Below, one piece after another: positions 8,897 to 17,650 of a stretch of 64,000 nt of DNA. A model generated the notes under the pieces. It did no database searches and had not been told where the DNA came from. It saw nothing but the letters and a program-made list of their open reading frames with translations. The DNA is from Priestia endophytica DSM 13796 (GTDB taxonomy: Bacteria > Bacillota > Bacilli > Bacillales > Bacillaceae_H), in the NCBI RefSeq assembly GCF_900115845.1, contig NZ_FOXX01000001.1, positions 620,001-684,000 of the forward strand. Direction: 5' to 3'. Within the stretch, counting starts at the first letter, position 1, and each line of letters opens with the position of its first letter. Position numbers and translations under genes: made by a program.

Positions 8897-9586
8897 TTAC
8901 ACATAACCTTTCTCTCTTAAACTTACAAATTTACGATCACCGATAATAATATGATCAAGAATGTCGATTCCCATTAAAATTCCGCATTCTTTAAGCCTTT
9001 TGGTTACTTCTATATCTTCTTTACTTGGTTCAGGACTTCCTGATGGATGATTGTGAATACAAATAATTGAAGCTGCAGAGCGGCGTAACGCCTCTCTGAA
9101 GATGTCACGTGGATGAACAATTGAGGAGTTCAAACTACCAATGAAGATGGTCTTTTTTAGAAGAACTTGATTTTTCGTATTTAAAAAGAGGCAAACAAAA
9201 TGCTCCTGTGATAAATGACGCATTTCCTCCATAACGTAGTTTGCGCCATCTTCAGGGCTTCTTACAACATATCGGTCTGTCACATGAAGATTTGCTACTC
9301 TTCTTCCAATTTCAAGTGCTGCCATAATCTGAATTGCTTTAGCCATCCCAATACCTTTAATACTTGTAAGTTCTTCAACAGTAGCTTGATTCATAAGATG
9401 CAATCCGTCATATTTGTGTAAAATTCGATTGGCAAGTTGAAGCACAGATTCCTCTTTTGTTCCTGTGCGAAGCAAGATTGCCAAAAGTTCGTTGTTAGAT
9501 AAATGACTCGCCCCAAACGATAAAAGGCGTTCTCTAGGCCTTTCATCATCCGGAAAGTCTTGAATCATAATCCATTCTTTTTTCAC
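8897..9586 (-). CDS. radC: RadC family JAB/MPN-domain protein
   Basis: About 229 residues: an N-terminal helix-hairpin-helix part (ELTSIKGIGMAKA) and a C-terminal MPN+/JAMM domain with the metal motif HNHPSGSPEPSKED. The family was named after an E. coli repair mutant, but its biochemical role is unsettled. I choose GTG at 9586 because AAAGGAGGG precedes it at good spacing; the longer frame from an ATG at 9625 overlaps maf and lacks a site. It follows maf by 16 bases and is probably co-transcribed. Confidence 0.92.
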   Translation of the reverse strand: MKKEWIMIQDFPDDERPRERLLSFGASHLSNNELLAILLRTGTKEESVLQLANRILHKYDGLHLMNQATVEELTSIKGIGMAKAIQIMAALEIGRRVANLHVTDRYVVRSPEDGANYVMEEMRHLSQEHFVCLFLNTKNQVLLKKTIFIGSLNSSIVHPRDIFREALRRSAASIICIHNHPSGSPEPSKEDIEVTKRLKECGILMGIDILDHIIIGDRKFVSLREKGYV

Positions 9587-9602
9587 TTGTATTCCCTCCT
9601 TT

Positions 9603-10175
9603 TTATTGTGGAAGGGAAACCCCAAGTTTCTTTAATTCTCGCACCGTCTTTGAGAGCGGCAAACCAACTACAGCATAATAATCACCGCTAATTTCTTTAA
9701 CAAACAAAGCTCCTTTTCCTTGAATACCATATGACCCTGCTTTGTCCATTGGTTCTCCTGTCCCAATGTAGCGCGTTATCTCTTCATCTGTTAACTCATA
9801 AAAAGTTACCTCTGTACGACTATAAAAAGTTGACGTCTCTTTTCCTTTTACAAGCGCAACTCCTGTAAAAACTTCATGAGTTCTTCCAGAGAGAAAACGA
9901 AGCGTCTTAAAAGCTTCTTCTTCATTAGACGGCTTACCGAGAATTTTTCCGTCCACAGTTACAATGGTATCTGCACCAAGAACAACTTCCTCATCATTCT
10001 TTGGAACAGATTCAGCTTTTTGAGCTGCAAGATCTGTAACAACCTTTGAAGGAGGAAGCTTTTGATCCATATGCTCTTCAATTGTACTTGGGCGAATAGT
10101 AAATGTAAGGCCTGCTTCTTGTAGAAGCTGACGACGACGCGGAGAATTAGAAGCTAATACCAATGCTGTTTTCAT
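9603..10175 (-). CDS. maf: Maf-type nucleotide pyrophosphatase
   Basis: 190 residues with the Maf signature [10 protein letters not shown] at residues 9-18, the catalytic-site motif LGADTIV (about 66-72) and [13 protein letters not shown] near the end. Family members hydrolyse non-canonical or modified nucleoside triphosphates such as dTTP/UTP analogues, and overexpression in B. subtilis blocks septation. It sits between spoIIB and radC as in B. subtilis (ysxA). Confidence 0.94.
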   Translation of the reverse strand: MKTALVLASNSPRRRQLLQEAGLTFTIRPSTIEEHMDQKLPPSKVVTDLAAQKAESVPKNDEEVVLGADTIVTVDGKILGKPSNEEEAFKTLRFLSGRTHEVFTGVALVKGKETSTFYSRTEVTFYELTDEEITRYIGTGEPMDKAGSYGIQGKGALFVKEISGDYYAVVGLPLSKTVRELKKLGVSLPQ

Positions 10176-10261
10176 TGTGGAAACTCCTTTGCGTTTATGA
10201 TTGAGTAGAGAGATACATTCTCATTTTAACAAAGAGAGGGAGCAATCACAATTTGTTCCCA

Positions 10262-10297
10262 ATAAAAAGACCCCTTTTAATTCAAAGAGATCTTTAC
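10262..10297 (-). terminator. Terminator overlapping the spoIIB stop
   Basis: AAGATCTCTTT and AAAGGGGTCTT pair around GAATT (with G-T pairs), followed by TTTTTA on the minus strand. Confidence 0.7.
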
Positions 10298-11271
10298 GAA
10301 AGTTTAGCAATCACTTTTAAAAGGTTTTTTTGCATCCCTTCTCCACCTTCTTTTGTTAACGGTACTTCAATACTTTTTTCAAGGCTACTAAGAGAAGTCG
10401 TATATTCTTTCAAGTCATCTTTCTTTGAAAGCGTACCAAGCTGTGTTTTGAGCTCCTTTAAAGCTTCTTGTTCCACTTTCTCTCCCTCAACTGCTTTTGA
10501 AGATTGAACAATGGCTGTCTGCAGAAGCGTTGTAAGATGCTCTCCATCTTTATCAGCAACATCTTTCGCTTGCAAAGACCCTTCGTACTTTTTAGCATAT
10601 ACAGATACGCCCTGTTCTTCTATGCTTTTACCAAGTGCTCTCGCTTCGCTCAAAGTTGGTGAAATTCCTGCTATAAGAGTGAATTTATCATTTTGTTTTA
10701 TAACTTCAACAGGTACAGACAGCTTTCTACCTTCTTTTTCAGCAGCCTCTTTTGTAGAGAAAACACCTGCTTGCACAATAAAAGCATCAAGCTTAATTGT
10801 AAAAGAAGATTTCTTTTCCTCTTTCTGTTCTGTCTCTTTTTTCTCACTATTTGAACTGACCGCTTCTTTTGGTTCAGAATCTTTTCCTTCTTTTGCTTGT
10901 GCTGTCTTCTCTTGTTTAGGCGTCTTCTCTTCCGTTTCTGTCAGCATATTTACGCTAAACAAACCAAGAGCTATTCCTACTAGACAAGCACATGCCACAA
11001 TTCCTATTATCTTAAACCAGAACGGTTTTTTCCCTGGTGGAAGAGAAGATTTCCTTTTAATAAGCTTCTTGTTTCTTTCCTGTTTATAGCGATCTACCTT
11101 CTTGAGCGGAACAATGTTTGATTCCTCCGCAGATGCTGATATTTCCTTTTCTGTTTCTGTAAGCACCCATGAAAACGTCTTTTTATTGTTCTGTTTTTTG
11201 CTTAACGTTGCTTCTTGTTTCTTTCCATTAATTTTAACTAATATTTTATCTGAGGATTGCTTGTCCACCAT
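10294..11271 (-). CDS. spoIIB: Stage II sporulation protein SpoIIB (SPOR domain)
   Basis: 325 residues: a charged cytoplasmic N-terminus, a membrane anchor at about 87-107 (WFKIIGIVACACLVGIALGL), a Lys/Glu-rich linker and a SPOR-like domain near 158-232 (FIVQAGVFSTKEAAEKEG). SPOR domains bind denuded glycan at septa. In B. subtilis SpoIIB localises to the sporulation septum and helps septal thinning and engulfment. Sequence conservation is low outside the anchor and SPOR part; the place between maf and the comC region supports the call. Confidence 0.88.
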   Translation of the reverse strand: MVDKQSSDKILVKINGKKQEATLSKKQNNKKTFSWVLTETEKEISASAEESNIVPLKKVDRYKQERNKKLIKRKSSLPPGKKPFWFKIIGIVACACLVGIALGLFSVNMLTETEEKTPKQEKTAQAKEGKDSEPKEAVSSNSEKKETEQKEEKKSSFTIKLDAFIVQAGVFSTKEAAEKEGRKLSVPVEVIKQNDKFTLIAGISPTLSEARALGKSIEEQGVSVYAKKYEGSLQAKDVADKDGEHLTTLLQTAIVQSSKAVEGEKVEQEALKELKTQLGTLSKKDDLKEYTTSLSSLEKSIEVPLTKEGGEGMQKNLLKVIAKLS

Positions 11272-11352
11272 TTCACCACCCTGTTATTCCATCATTTACG
11301 TTAGAATAGTATCGTCTCCTTAAAACCTACACCAACCCTATCACATTAAAAT

Positions 11353-11384
11353 AAAAAAAGAACAAGACATTTGTCGCCTTGCTC
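11353..11384 (-). terminator. Terminator of the comC-pilMNO block
   Basis: GAGCAAG and CTTGTTC arms enclose a second small stem (GACA/TGTC), followed by a seven-base T run on the minus strand. It separates the pil-like genes from spoIIB. Confidence 0.78.
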
Positions 11385-11422
11385 GTAGTTTCTTTCGACA
11401 ATATGTGTTGTTCTTCTTTGTA

Positions 11423-12166
11423 TTATTCATTTTTAAAAGGCGTTGTTTTCCCTTCACCATCAGGAGTACTTAATTCACTCGGTTTAGTTGGCATATTAGC
11501 TAATGACGGATAATAAAAAGCTGTAAAGCTAAGCACATACTGTGGCACCTGCTCAGTTGTACTTTCACTTTCCTCATCTGAAAGCTCGACGTTCTCCTCA
11601 CTTTTAGCAGGTTGAAATGATAGCCCTTCAACCGCAACTCCATGCTCACTTTTATTAAATTCATTTAGAAAGCTTAGCGCTTCTTCATATGTTGAAGCTT
11701 CGAATGTCACTTCAATGCTTTGACCCTTTAGATTTCCTGGCATATGAAGCGGCATATTTTCAATATCTCGCTTATGCTCATTCCATCTTTCATAGTCTTC
11801 TAAGCTTTGATTTTTCTCGCGCTGTTTCTTTATGATTTCATCTTTTCCAAAAGCCATATCAACGATTGTTATGTTCGCTTTTAGCTCTGCTTTTTCTATC
11901 GAAAGTAAAATGTCTTGTAAGTTCAAGTCAATTGGGATAGTTTTTTGTAAATTATAGGCATCTTTTGCGGTAACTTCTTTTCCTTCACTTTCTATTTTCA
12001 GCTTGTTAGTATATGCTTGCTCTTTCTTTAACGTCTCTGCCTTTACTTCTTCTTTAAGTTCAAGAGGAGCATAGTAGTGATGATAAAGCCAAAAAATGAG
12101 GAAGAATAAAACAAGAAAACAAATACTTAATATCAATACGTGTTTTTTCTTTATAGACCATACCAT
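11423..12166 (-). CDS. PilO-like type IV pilus assembly protein
   Basis: 247 residues: one N-terminal membrane segment (about residues 9-28), a coiled-coil stretch, then a compact domain at about 140-240 with the pattern of PilO (LKGQSIEVTFEASTYEEALS). In type IV pili and type II secretion, PilO pairs with PilN outside the membrane to align PilM and the motor. The gene begins right after pilN ends (no gap). Function is inferred from topology and order pilM-pilN-pilO. Confidence 0.7.
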   Translation of the reverse strand: MVWSIKKKHVLILSICFLVLFFLIFWLYHHYYAPLELKEEVKAETLKKEQAYTNKLKIESEGKEVTAKDAYNLQKTIPIDLNLQDILLSIEKAELKANITIVDMAFGKDEIIKKQREKNQSLEDYERWNEHKRDIENMPLHMPGNLKGQSIEVTFEASTYEEALSFLNEFNKSEHGVAVEGLSFQPAKSEENVELSDEESESTTEQVPQYVLSFTAFYYPSLANMPTKPSELSTPDGEGKTTPFKNE

Positions 12167-12751
12167 TTATTCTGTCTCCTCTTGCTTCTCACTCTGTTTT
12201 TTAAGCTTCTCTAAGTCTATGATGAGAGAATATGTTGCTTGATATGTTGATAGTTCCCCATCTTGTCTTTCTACTTCTTCTGTAACATTAGATGTATTAA
12301 TAGACAAAAGGCTCGCTTTCTCAACAAGTGATGAATCTTTTAGGTTTTGTAAATAAAAAGCTGCATCACGATGATTCTCAAGCTGTATTTCTAATGAAAG
12401 CACGTTGTAGTCATCTAGATAAAATTGCTCGATATAACCATTTTGAGGAAGCTCTTCAACTAAACTTGTTAATAGAAGGTTAAGGTCTCCTTTTCTACTT
12501 TCACTCCAATTGACTGCGTTTTTCAAATCATGATACTCTCCGATCCAGCTTGGCACATTTAAAGATTCTCTCGTTTCTTTTACTTTTGTGATTTTCGCTT
12601 CTGTACGGCTAATATTTTCTTTCTTATCTTGATATTGAATATATCCATAAAGAAGAACTCCAATAGCAAGAACGATGAGTATTATAAAAAGAAGCCATGG
12701 AGCTATGTTACGCGGTTCTTTCTCAGGTAAGAAATTCACATCTCCTATCAT
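12167..12751 (-). CDS. PilN-like type IV pilus assembly protein
   Basis: 194 residues with the PilN hallmark near the start, VNFLPEKEPRN (compare the INLLP motif that docks into PilM), one membrane helix at about 18-38 and an external ferredoxin-like domain. The start overlaps the pilM stop by 4 bases (ATGA type). With PilM and PilO it would form the inner-membrane alignment subcomplex. Assigned by motif, topology and order. Confidence 0.74.
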   Translation of the reverse strand: MIGDVNFLPEKEPRNIAPWLLFIILIVLAIGVLLYGYIQYQDKKENISRTEAKITKVKETRESLNVPSWIGEYHDLKNAVNWSESRKGDLNLLLTSLVEELPQNGYIEQFYLDDYNVLSLEIQLENHRDAAFYLQNLKDSSLVEKASLLSINTSNVTEEVERQDGELSTYQATYSLIIDLEKLKKQSEKQEETE

Positions 12752-13710
12752 AAGTGCACCTCTCTAAGTGCAAGACCAAATGGAACATAGCCACTCTCAG
12801 GCACACCAACTCGGTCATGAAGAAATAAAGCGTCTTTTTGAATATGAGATACCTTCACATGTAATGCTTGCTGAATCTTTTTTTGAAGGGAACTAAAAGC
12901 TGGGTGATGCCCACTAATCAGTACACCATTTATTTTCTTCTGAAGCGTTGTTTCACTTGATGTATACACACTAATCAATCCTTCTATTAACCGATTCATA
13001 TAGTCGTTAAACTCACTATCAGTGCCTTTCCAAATAAAACCGTTCTCTTCATTCTTCCAATACTCCATCCATTCATAAAAAGATAAAAACTTCAAAAATA
13101 CAGGTTGATGTTTTTCAAAAGTCGCAATTTGTACCCCTTCTAAATCAATATTCATAAGCATAAAAACTCCATCACCTGCTAAATCGAGGTGATAAAAAAG
13201 CCTGTACAAAGCAATGGATGAAACGCTAGCTCCAATTGGTTTTAAATTTGTTTCTTCTAAGAGTGCTACATAATCAATAAGCTCTTTTTCAGGTGTTGCA
13301 AAAACAATAGCTTTTTTTTCTTCTTCCATTTCTCCTTTATAAAAATAGTCAATCATAGGATCTTCAAAGGGGATATCGTCTTTTAATTCTTGCAATATGT
13401 ACTCTTTTTCTTCGTTCTTATCCATCTCAAAGGGAAGAATAACTTCCTTTAGGACAACAAGATCATCAGGAACTGTAAAATGAACAAGCTGTTTTTGCAT
13501 TTTCCACTCTTTTAAATGTTTTTGTAAAATCGCTTGTAGCTTTACATAATCCTTAATTCTCCCTTTTTCTACAATTCCCCTTTTCAAAGCAATCGTATGA
13601 TAGATTGGCTGTTCAAAGGCATTTTCTTTGTTTGTCTGAAGCACTCTTATTTCATAATCCTTGATTACAATGTTAACCAGCTTGTTTTTTTGAAAAAAAC
13701 GAAATTTCAT
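12748..13710 (-). CDS. PilM-like actin-fold pilus assembly ATPase homologue
   Basis: About 320 residues with a PilM-like layout: an N-terminal part that includes LQAILQKHLKEW and the FTVPDDLVVLKEVILP strand pair, then SVSSIALYRLF and a C-terminal GVLISGHHPAF phosphate-loop-like segment. PilM is a cytoplasmic actin-like protein that binds the PilN N-terminus. I prefer the ATG at 13710 (MKFRFFQKNKL); a longer frame from 13749 adds residues with no family match. The canonical actin ATP motifs are weak, so ATP binding is uncertain. Confidence 0.72.
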   Translation of the reverse strand: MKFRFFQKNKLVNIVIKDYEIRVLQTNKENAFEQPIYHTIALKRGIVEKGRIKDYVKLQAILQKHLKEWKMQKQLVHFTVPDDLVVLKEVILPFEMDKNEEKEYILQELKDDIPFEDPMIDYFYKGEMEEEKKAIVFATPEKELIDYVALLEETNLKPIGASVSSIALYRLFYHLDLAGDGVFMLMNIDLEGVQIATFEKHQPVFLKFLSFYEWMEYWKNEENGFIWKGTDSEFNDYMNRLIEGLISVYTSSETTLQKKINGVLISGHHPAFSSLQKKIQQALHVKVSHIQKDALFLHDRVGVPESGYVPFGLALREVHL

Positions 13711-13810
13711 GCTGTTCACACACCTATTCCTACAAAAGTCATTATGCAAAGGCCTAGAGTAATATGATTCTAGCTCCTTGTATATTAAACAATTATCACT
13801 CCATCTATCA

Positions 13811-14563
13811 TTAAATGAAAAATCCCATATACCAACTAAATAACTGATCGCCTTTCATATATACAATAAACGTTCCAAATGCAATATAGGGGCCAAAAGG
13901 AAATGGCTTACCCTTTTGAACTCTTCCAATTATCATCCCAATAACTGCACCACATGCTCCAAACAAGACAGCAAGAAATAAAGAAAGAAATACCCCTTTT
14001 ATCCCTAGAACAAGACCAATAACACCAAATAATTTCACATCCCCTCCCCCCATACCACCTCTGCTAAGGAGAAGAATAGCAAGCAGAACAAGATAACCAA
14101 GTATTCCTCCTATTGCCATATGTGAAAAGGAAGCAAGAGAAAAATACCATTGTTCCAAAATGAGGATAGGTAAGAAAAATAAAAGAAGTGAATTAGGTAT
14201 AACCATATAAGAAAGGTCTGACACAATAACCATTATTAATAAAGAAGAGAGCGTTATATATAACAAACCTTCTCCGAATCCATTTGTTATAAAAGGAGCA
14301 ATGGAAAAAAGAACAGCAGTACTGAGCTCAATAGTTGGATAAAGAGCTGATACCTTATATTTACACACTCTGCAGCTTCCTTTTTGCCATATGTATGAAA
14401 TGACGGGAATAAGCTCTATTACCTTTAGCCTTGAGCTGCATGAAGGACAGCTTGACGATGGATAAATCAAGGATTTTCCAAGAGGAAGTCTTAATCCAAC
14501 AACATTAAAAAAAGAGCCTAAAACTAAACCTGAACAAAATAGATAAATCGTAATGATTGTCAT
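13811..14563 (-). CDS. comC: Prepilin peptidase / methyltransferase ComC
   Basis: Polytopic A24 aspartic peptidase. From the ATG at 14563 the protein opens with MTIITIYLFCSGLVLGSFF like known ComC. Two CxxC pairs (CPSC and CRVC) lie in the first 80 residues, and the catalytic aspartates in VSDLSYMVIPN and GMGGGDVKLFG. It cuts class III signal peptides of pilin-like proteins and methylates the new N-terminus; in B. subtilis it matures ComG pseudopilins for DNA uptake. An in-frame ATG at 14641 would add 26 residues with no support and overlap the preceding small gene. Confidence 0.92.
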   Translation of the reverse strand: MTIITIYLFCSGLVLGSFFNVVGLRLPLGKSLIYPSSSCPSCSSRLKVIELIPVISYIWQKGSCRVCKYKVSALYPTIELSTAVLFSIAPFITNGFGEGLLYITLSSLLIMVIVSDLSYMVIPNSLLLFFLPILILEQWYFSLASFSHMAIGGILGYLVLLAILLLSRGGMGGGDVKLFGVIGLVLGIKGVFLSLFLAVLFGACGAVIGMIIGRVQKGKPFPFGPYIAFGTFIVYMKGDQLFSWYMGFFI

Positions 14564-14625
14564 TTTTCGATCATCCCATCTAAAGATTTTTAATCTTTCA
14601 AATGGAAACCTCATCCGTTTTTCTA

Positions 14626-14760
14626 TTAATTTGAAAACCATTCTCCAATGCTCGGAATTAGAAATGATGCAAATATTGCAAGAATGAAAACAATCACAAT
14701 AATCCCGAAAAGAGAAAAACCTTGCTCTGTTTTTAAACTCAAACGCTTAAATTTATTCAT
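14626..14760 (-). CDS. 44-residue prepilin-like peptide (micro-prepilin)
   Basis: A short frame beginning with ATG at 14760 behind AAGGAG and ending with TAA at 14626-14628, just before comC. It reads MNKFKRLSLKTEQGFSLFG at the start, followed by about 22 hydrophobic residues and IPSIGEWFSN. This has the layout of a class III signal: basic leader, Gly then Phe, then a membrane helix. The usual Glu at mature position 5 is replaced by Gly. It has no globular pilin domain, so it is either a genuine mini-pilin or the remnant of a pilin. As the neighbour of prepilin peptidase it is a likely ComC substrate. Confidence 0.6.
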   Translation of the reverse strand: MNKFKRLSLKTEQGFSLFGIIVIVFILAIFASFLIPSIGEWFSN

Positions 14761-14764
14761 AAAA

Positions 14765-14793
14765 AGCATACTCCTTTTTCTTTCTAGTATGCT
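14765..14793 (-). promoter_or_regulatory. Hairpin spanning the ribosome site of the micro-prepilin
   Basis: AGCATACT (14793-14786) and AGTATGCT (14772-14765) are perfect arms around 13 bases on the minus strand, followed by TTTT and then the ATG. The AAGGAG site is partly in the loop and partly in the second arm. It may act as a weak terminator for the upstream gene or limit translation. Confidence 0.4.
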
Positions 14794-14829
14794 CTTGTCC
14801 ACAGCGAGAATTCACAAGAAGAGGAGATT

Positions 14830-16008
14830 TTATTCAGTATTGTTTACATCCCTCTCTTCTTTTGGACCTCTAACTTCTTTAGAAAAAACAGGAGGGTAAT
14901 AATCATTGTTCATCACTTCAACAACCTGATCTTCTTTGCCATTTGTTATGTATCGTGCAACTTCAATACTCTCCCCTGGTTTTCCTGTTCGCTCAATACG
15001 GGTTTCATTAACATTCAAAAGTGGATCATACTCTACAATTGTTCGAGGAGGATATGTCTCTTTCCTTCTCTCTTTCACTTCAATTTTCTTGTTTAATTGT
15101 TTTCCACTTACTGTTGTAATAAGCTTATTATCCACAACTTTAACAGTGATAACATAGGAAGTTGAATGAGGATTTTCGAAGGTTAAGTCTTCTTTCCCAA
15201 GTGAAACATAAGCTTCATATCCAAGAGGAACATGATTCTGCCTTGTAGTGCTTATATGTCGTTCTGTGATTGCAAAATCGGTATGTAACATAGCTTCGTA
15301 GAGAGAGGAAGTGAGCACTTCCCTACTTTCTTGTAAAAAGCTTTCCTCATATTGAGTCAGAACTGCATAATTAAATGAAAATTCGTCTTTGCTGCCAACT
15401 GTCCATGAAGAAGAAGATCCAAATAGTTCCGAAAGATTTTCTTTACTTTCTTTTGATAATGGTCGTTCAACTTCAGCTACTACGGTCTCTTCTAAAGGTT
15501 CTGTTTCTTTTATATAGGATTGCAACACAAATAACGTCTTTGTTGCTAAACGTTGGCTTTGATCCGCTATAGTTTTCTCAAGACTTTTTTTATTTACTTT
15601 CTTTTGATCTTCAGCTGTGACCTGATTATAAAGCTCTCCATATAACTTATCCTTGTTGATATTAACAATTAAAGACTCATTCTTTTGAGTTTCAGCACGT
15701 TTCAGTGATTCTTTAAGATGAAAAACAACGACTGATCGGTCGAGCAGCACTTCTTCCTTATCATATGAAAAAGTAAGATGGCCACTTTGTTGCCACTCCT
15801 TAACTTTATTATCAACCTTTTCATATGCTTTCTCATAAGAAAGACCACCAATTGAGATACCTGCTAATTTTGTCCCTTTTGCAAACGATGTGTTTGAACC
15901 AGTAATTTTTTCATAAGCCCATACACTTCCCTGTGAAATAACGATGCCCGAAAGAACAAAAAGCAATAAAAATAAAAAGATTTTCCTTCTCTTTTTAGTG
16001 AATCTCAC
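14830..16008 (-). CDS. Membrane-anchored YoaR/VanW-type peptidoglycan-binding protein
   Basis: About 392 residues: basic start, a membrane anchor (IFLFLLLFVLSGIVISQG), then a segment GTKLAGISIGGLSYEKAYEKV typical of the putative peptidoglycan-binding domain found before VanW domains (YoaR family). The C-terminal 90 residues (TYPPRTIVEYDPLLNVNETR) look like a G5-type beta domain. The VanW core itself is missing. I choose the GTG at 16008 (AGAGG upstream); an ATG at 16053 lacks a ribosome site. It lies 69 bases before the micro-prepilin and probably shares its transcript, hinting at a surface role linked to the pilus-like genes. Function unknown. Confidence 0.6.
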   Translation of the reverse strand: MRFTKKRRKIFLFLLLFVLSGIVISQGSVWAYEKITGSNTSFAKGTKLAGISIGGLSYEKAYEKVDNKVKEWQQSGHLTFSYDKEEVLLDRSVVVFHLKESLKRAETQKNESLIVNINKDKLYGELYNQVTAEDQKKVNKKSLEKTIADQSQRLATKTLFVLQSYIKETEPLEETVVAEVERPLSKESKENLSELFGSSSSWTVGSKDEFSFNYAVLTQYEESFLQESREVLTSSLYEAMLHTDFAITERHISTTRQNHVPLGYEAYVSLGKEDLTFENPHSTSYVITVKVVDNKLITTVSGKQLNKKIEVKERRKETYPPRTIVEYDPLLNVNETRIERTGKPGESIEVARYITNGKEDQVVEVMNNDYYPPVFSKEVRGPKEERDVNNTE

Positions 16009-16255
16009 TAGAACACCTACCTCTGCCCTATCTCTTTCTTTTTTCAGAATCATTAGTTTTTTCTACATTCACCATGTTGCTCTTTATACATATCTAACAA
16101 CGTGCATGTAAACCAACAATGCTCCTTACAGCAAAAAGGTCTTTAGACCTAGTTCTATATAACTTGTTTTTTTCCTTTATAACCAAGGCTTCACACCTCC
16201 TATTTTATACTAAGCTAGTAAATTTTGAAAGACTCCGATGTAAGTTAATACATAA

Positions 16256-16292
16256 AAAAAAGAGAGCTCTAAGAAAGAGCTCTCTTTTTTTC
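16256..16292 (-). terminator. Terminator after folC
   Basis: GAGAGCTCT and AGAGCTCTC arms around TTCTT, followed by eight T on the minus strand. Confidence 0.88.
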
Positions 16293-16293
16293 C

Positions 16294-17592
16294 TTATGAT
16301 AGAAGATAGTTTCGAACTTCTGAAATAAAATAAAGGGAACCTGTTATAAGAAGAAGATCTTTCTCTTTTGTAAGATTTTGTTTCCCTTTTTCAATCGCTT
16401 TTTTAAAATCCATTTCTATCACTTTTGAACTATGTTGACTAACAGCCGCTACATGTTCAGGGTTATCTGCTCTTGGAAAATCAAATGTCGTAAATATAAT
16501 GCTTGTTGCGATTTCCTCAAGTCTTGTAACAAGTTCTATAGCTTCTTTATCTTTTAAACATGAAAACACAACGTGAACATTATATTCCTTATAATGACGT
16601 TTCACTGTTGAAACAAGACTCTCAATCCCTTGAATGTTATGAGCACCATCTAGAAAAATAAGTGGATTTTGGCTTATTTGTTCAAAACGTCCAAGCCATG
16701 CTGTTCTTTTTAATCCTTCATATATCTTGTTAACTTCTATATTTAAAAGTCCTGCTTGCTTTAAATAGAGAAGTGCCGCAAGGGCTAAAGCTGCATTTTT
16801 CACTTGATGAGCACCAAGCATTGACAGCTTAACGTTTGAAAGAACAATATCAAATCCAGAAAATTGAAATCTTTCACTTAACTCTTCAGCTTCTAGAGCA
16901 GAAGTGCAAAAATCTCTTTCAAGCACGTAAACAGGTGCATGTTCAACTTTGGCCTTCTGTTGGATGACATCAAGCGCACCTTTTTGCTCAACAGCAGTAA
17001 AGAGCGGGATATTTTTTTTAATAATACCTGCTTTTTCTCCTGCAATTTCTTCGATTGTGTTTCCTAAAATATTCATATGATCGAATCCAATGTTTGTAAT
17101 AATAGTAGCAATCGGATTCACTACATTTGTAGAATCAAGACGTCCCCCAAGACCTGTTTCAAAAATAACAAAGTCTTGTTTATTCACTTTTCCAAAATAG
17201 TAAAAAGCCATCACTGTAATAACTTCAAATTCTGTAGCTTCTCCAAAATTTGTCTCATTTAAGCTCTCTACTACATCTTTTACCTCATTTACAAGATGAA
17301 CAAGCTCTTCGTCTCGTATTGGCTTGCCGTTTACGCTAATCCGTTCATTGAAGGTCTCAATGTATGGAGAAGTGAATGTTCCAACAGTATATCCTCCTGC
17401 ACAAAGCATCTCACGCAAATAAGAAAGCGTAGAGCCTTTTCCATTTGTACCTGCAATATGCATTGCCTTCAGGTGCTTATGAGGGCTTCCTAGCTTTTCT
17501 AACATCCAGCTCATTCTCTCTAAGCCAGGCTTAATGCCAAACTGAAGTCTTCCATGAATCCAGCTCCGTGCTTCATCATATGTAGAAATCAT
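16294..17592 (-). CDS. folC: Bifunctional folylpolyglutamate synthase / dihydrofolate synthase
   Basis: About 432 residues of the Mur ligase superfamily with the P-loop GTNGKGST, the omega-loop region TSPYIETFNERI and the second-domain motif DGAHN. It adds glutamates to folates and joins dihydropteroate to glutamate. The ATG at 17592 (MISTYDEARSW) has AAAGGA 9 bases upstream; the ATG at 17610 lies in front of that site and is rejected. Follows valS, as in B. subtilis. Confidence 0.95.
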   Translation of the reverse strand: MISTYDEARSWIHGRLQFGIKPGLERMSWMLEKLGSPHKHLKAMHIAGTNGKGSTLSYLREMLCAGGYTVGTFTSPYIETFNERISVNGKPIRDEELVHLVNEVKDVVESLNETNFGEATEFEVITVMAFYYFGKVNKQDFVIFETGLGGRLDSTNVVNPIATIITNIGFDHMNILGNTIEEIAGEKAGIIKKNIPLFTAVEQKGALDVIQQKAKVEHAPVYVLERDFCTSALEAEELSERFQFSGFDIVLSNVKLSMLGAHQVKNAALALAALLYLKQAGLLNIEVNKIYEGLKRTAWLGRFEQISQNPLIFLDGAHNIQGIESLVSTVKRHYKEYNVHVVFSCLKDKEAIELVTRLEEIATSIIFTTFDFPRADNPEHVAAVSQHSSKVIEMDFKKAIEKGKQNLTKEKDLLLITGSLYFISEVRNYLLS

Positions 17593-17619
17593 TCTCTTCT
17601 GTCCTTTCATGTATAGGAA

Positions 17620-17645
17620 AGACGAATCTTAAAAAAGATTCGTCT
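17620..17645 (-). terminator. Hairpin between valS and folC
   Basis: Eleven-base perfect arms (AGACGAATCTT and complement) around AAAA. The T run after it is only three long, so it may be a partial terminator or an mRNA-stabilising structure that still lets folC be read. Confidence 0.5.
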
Positions 17646-17650
17646 TCTGA

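Noticed and set aside
16110-16160. A ComK box upstream of the comC-pilMNO block
   Set aside because: AAAA-N5-TTTT is matched only partly (AAAAAGGTCTTTAG) and no second box at the required distance is visible.
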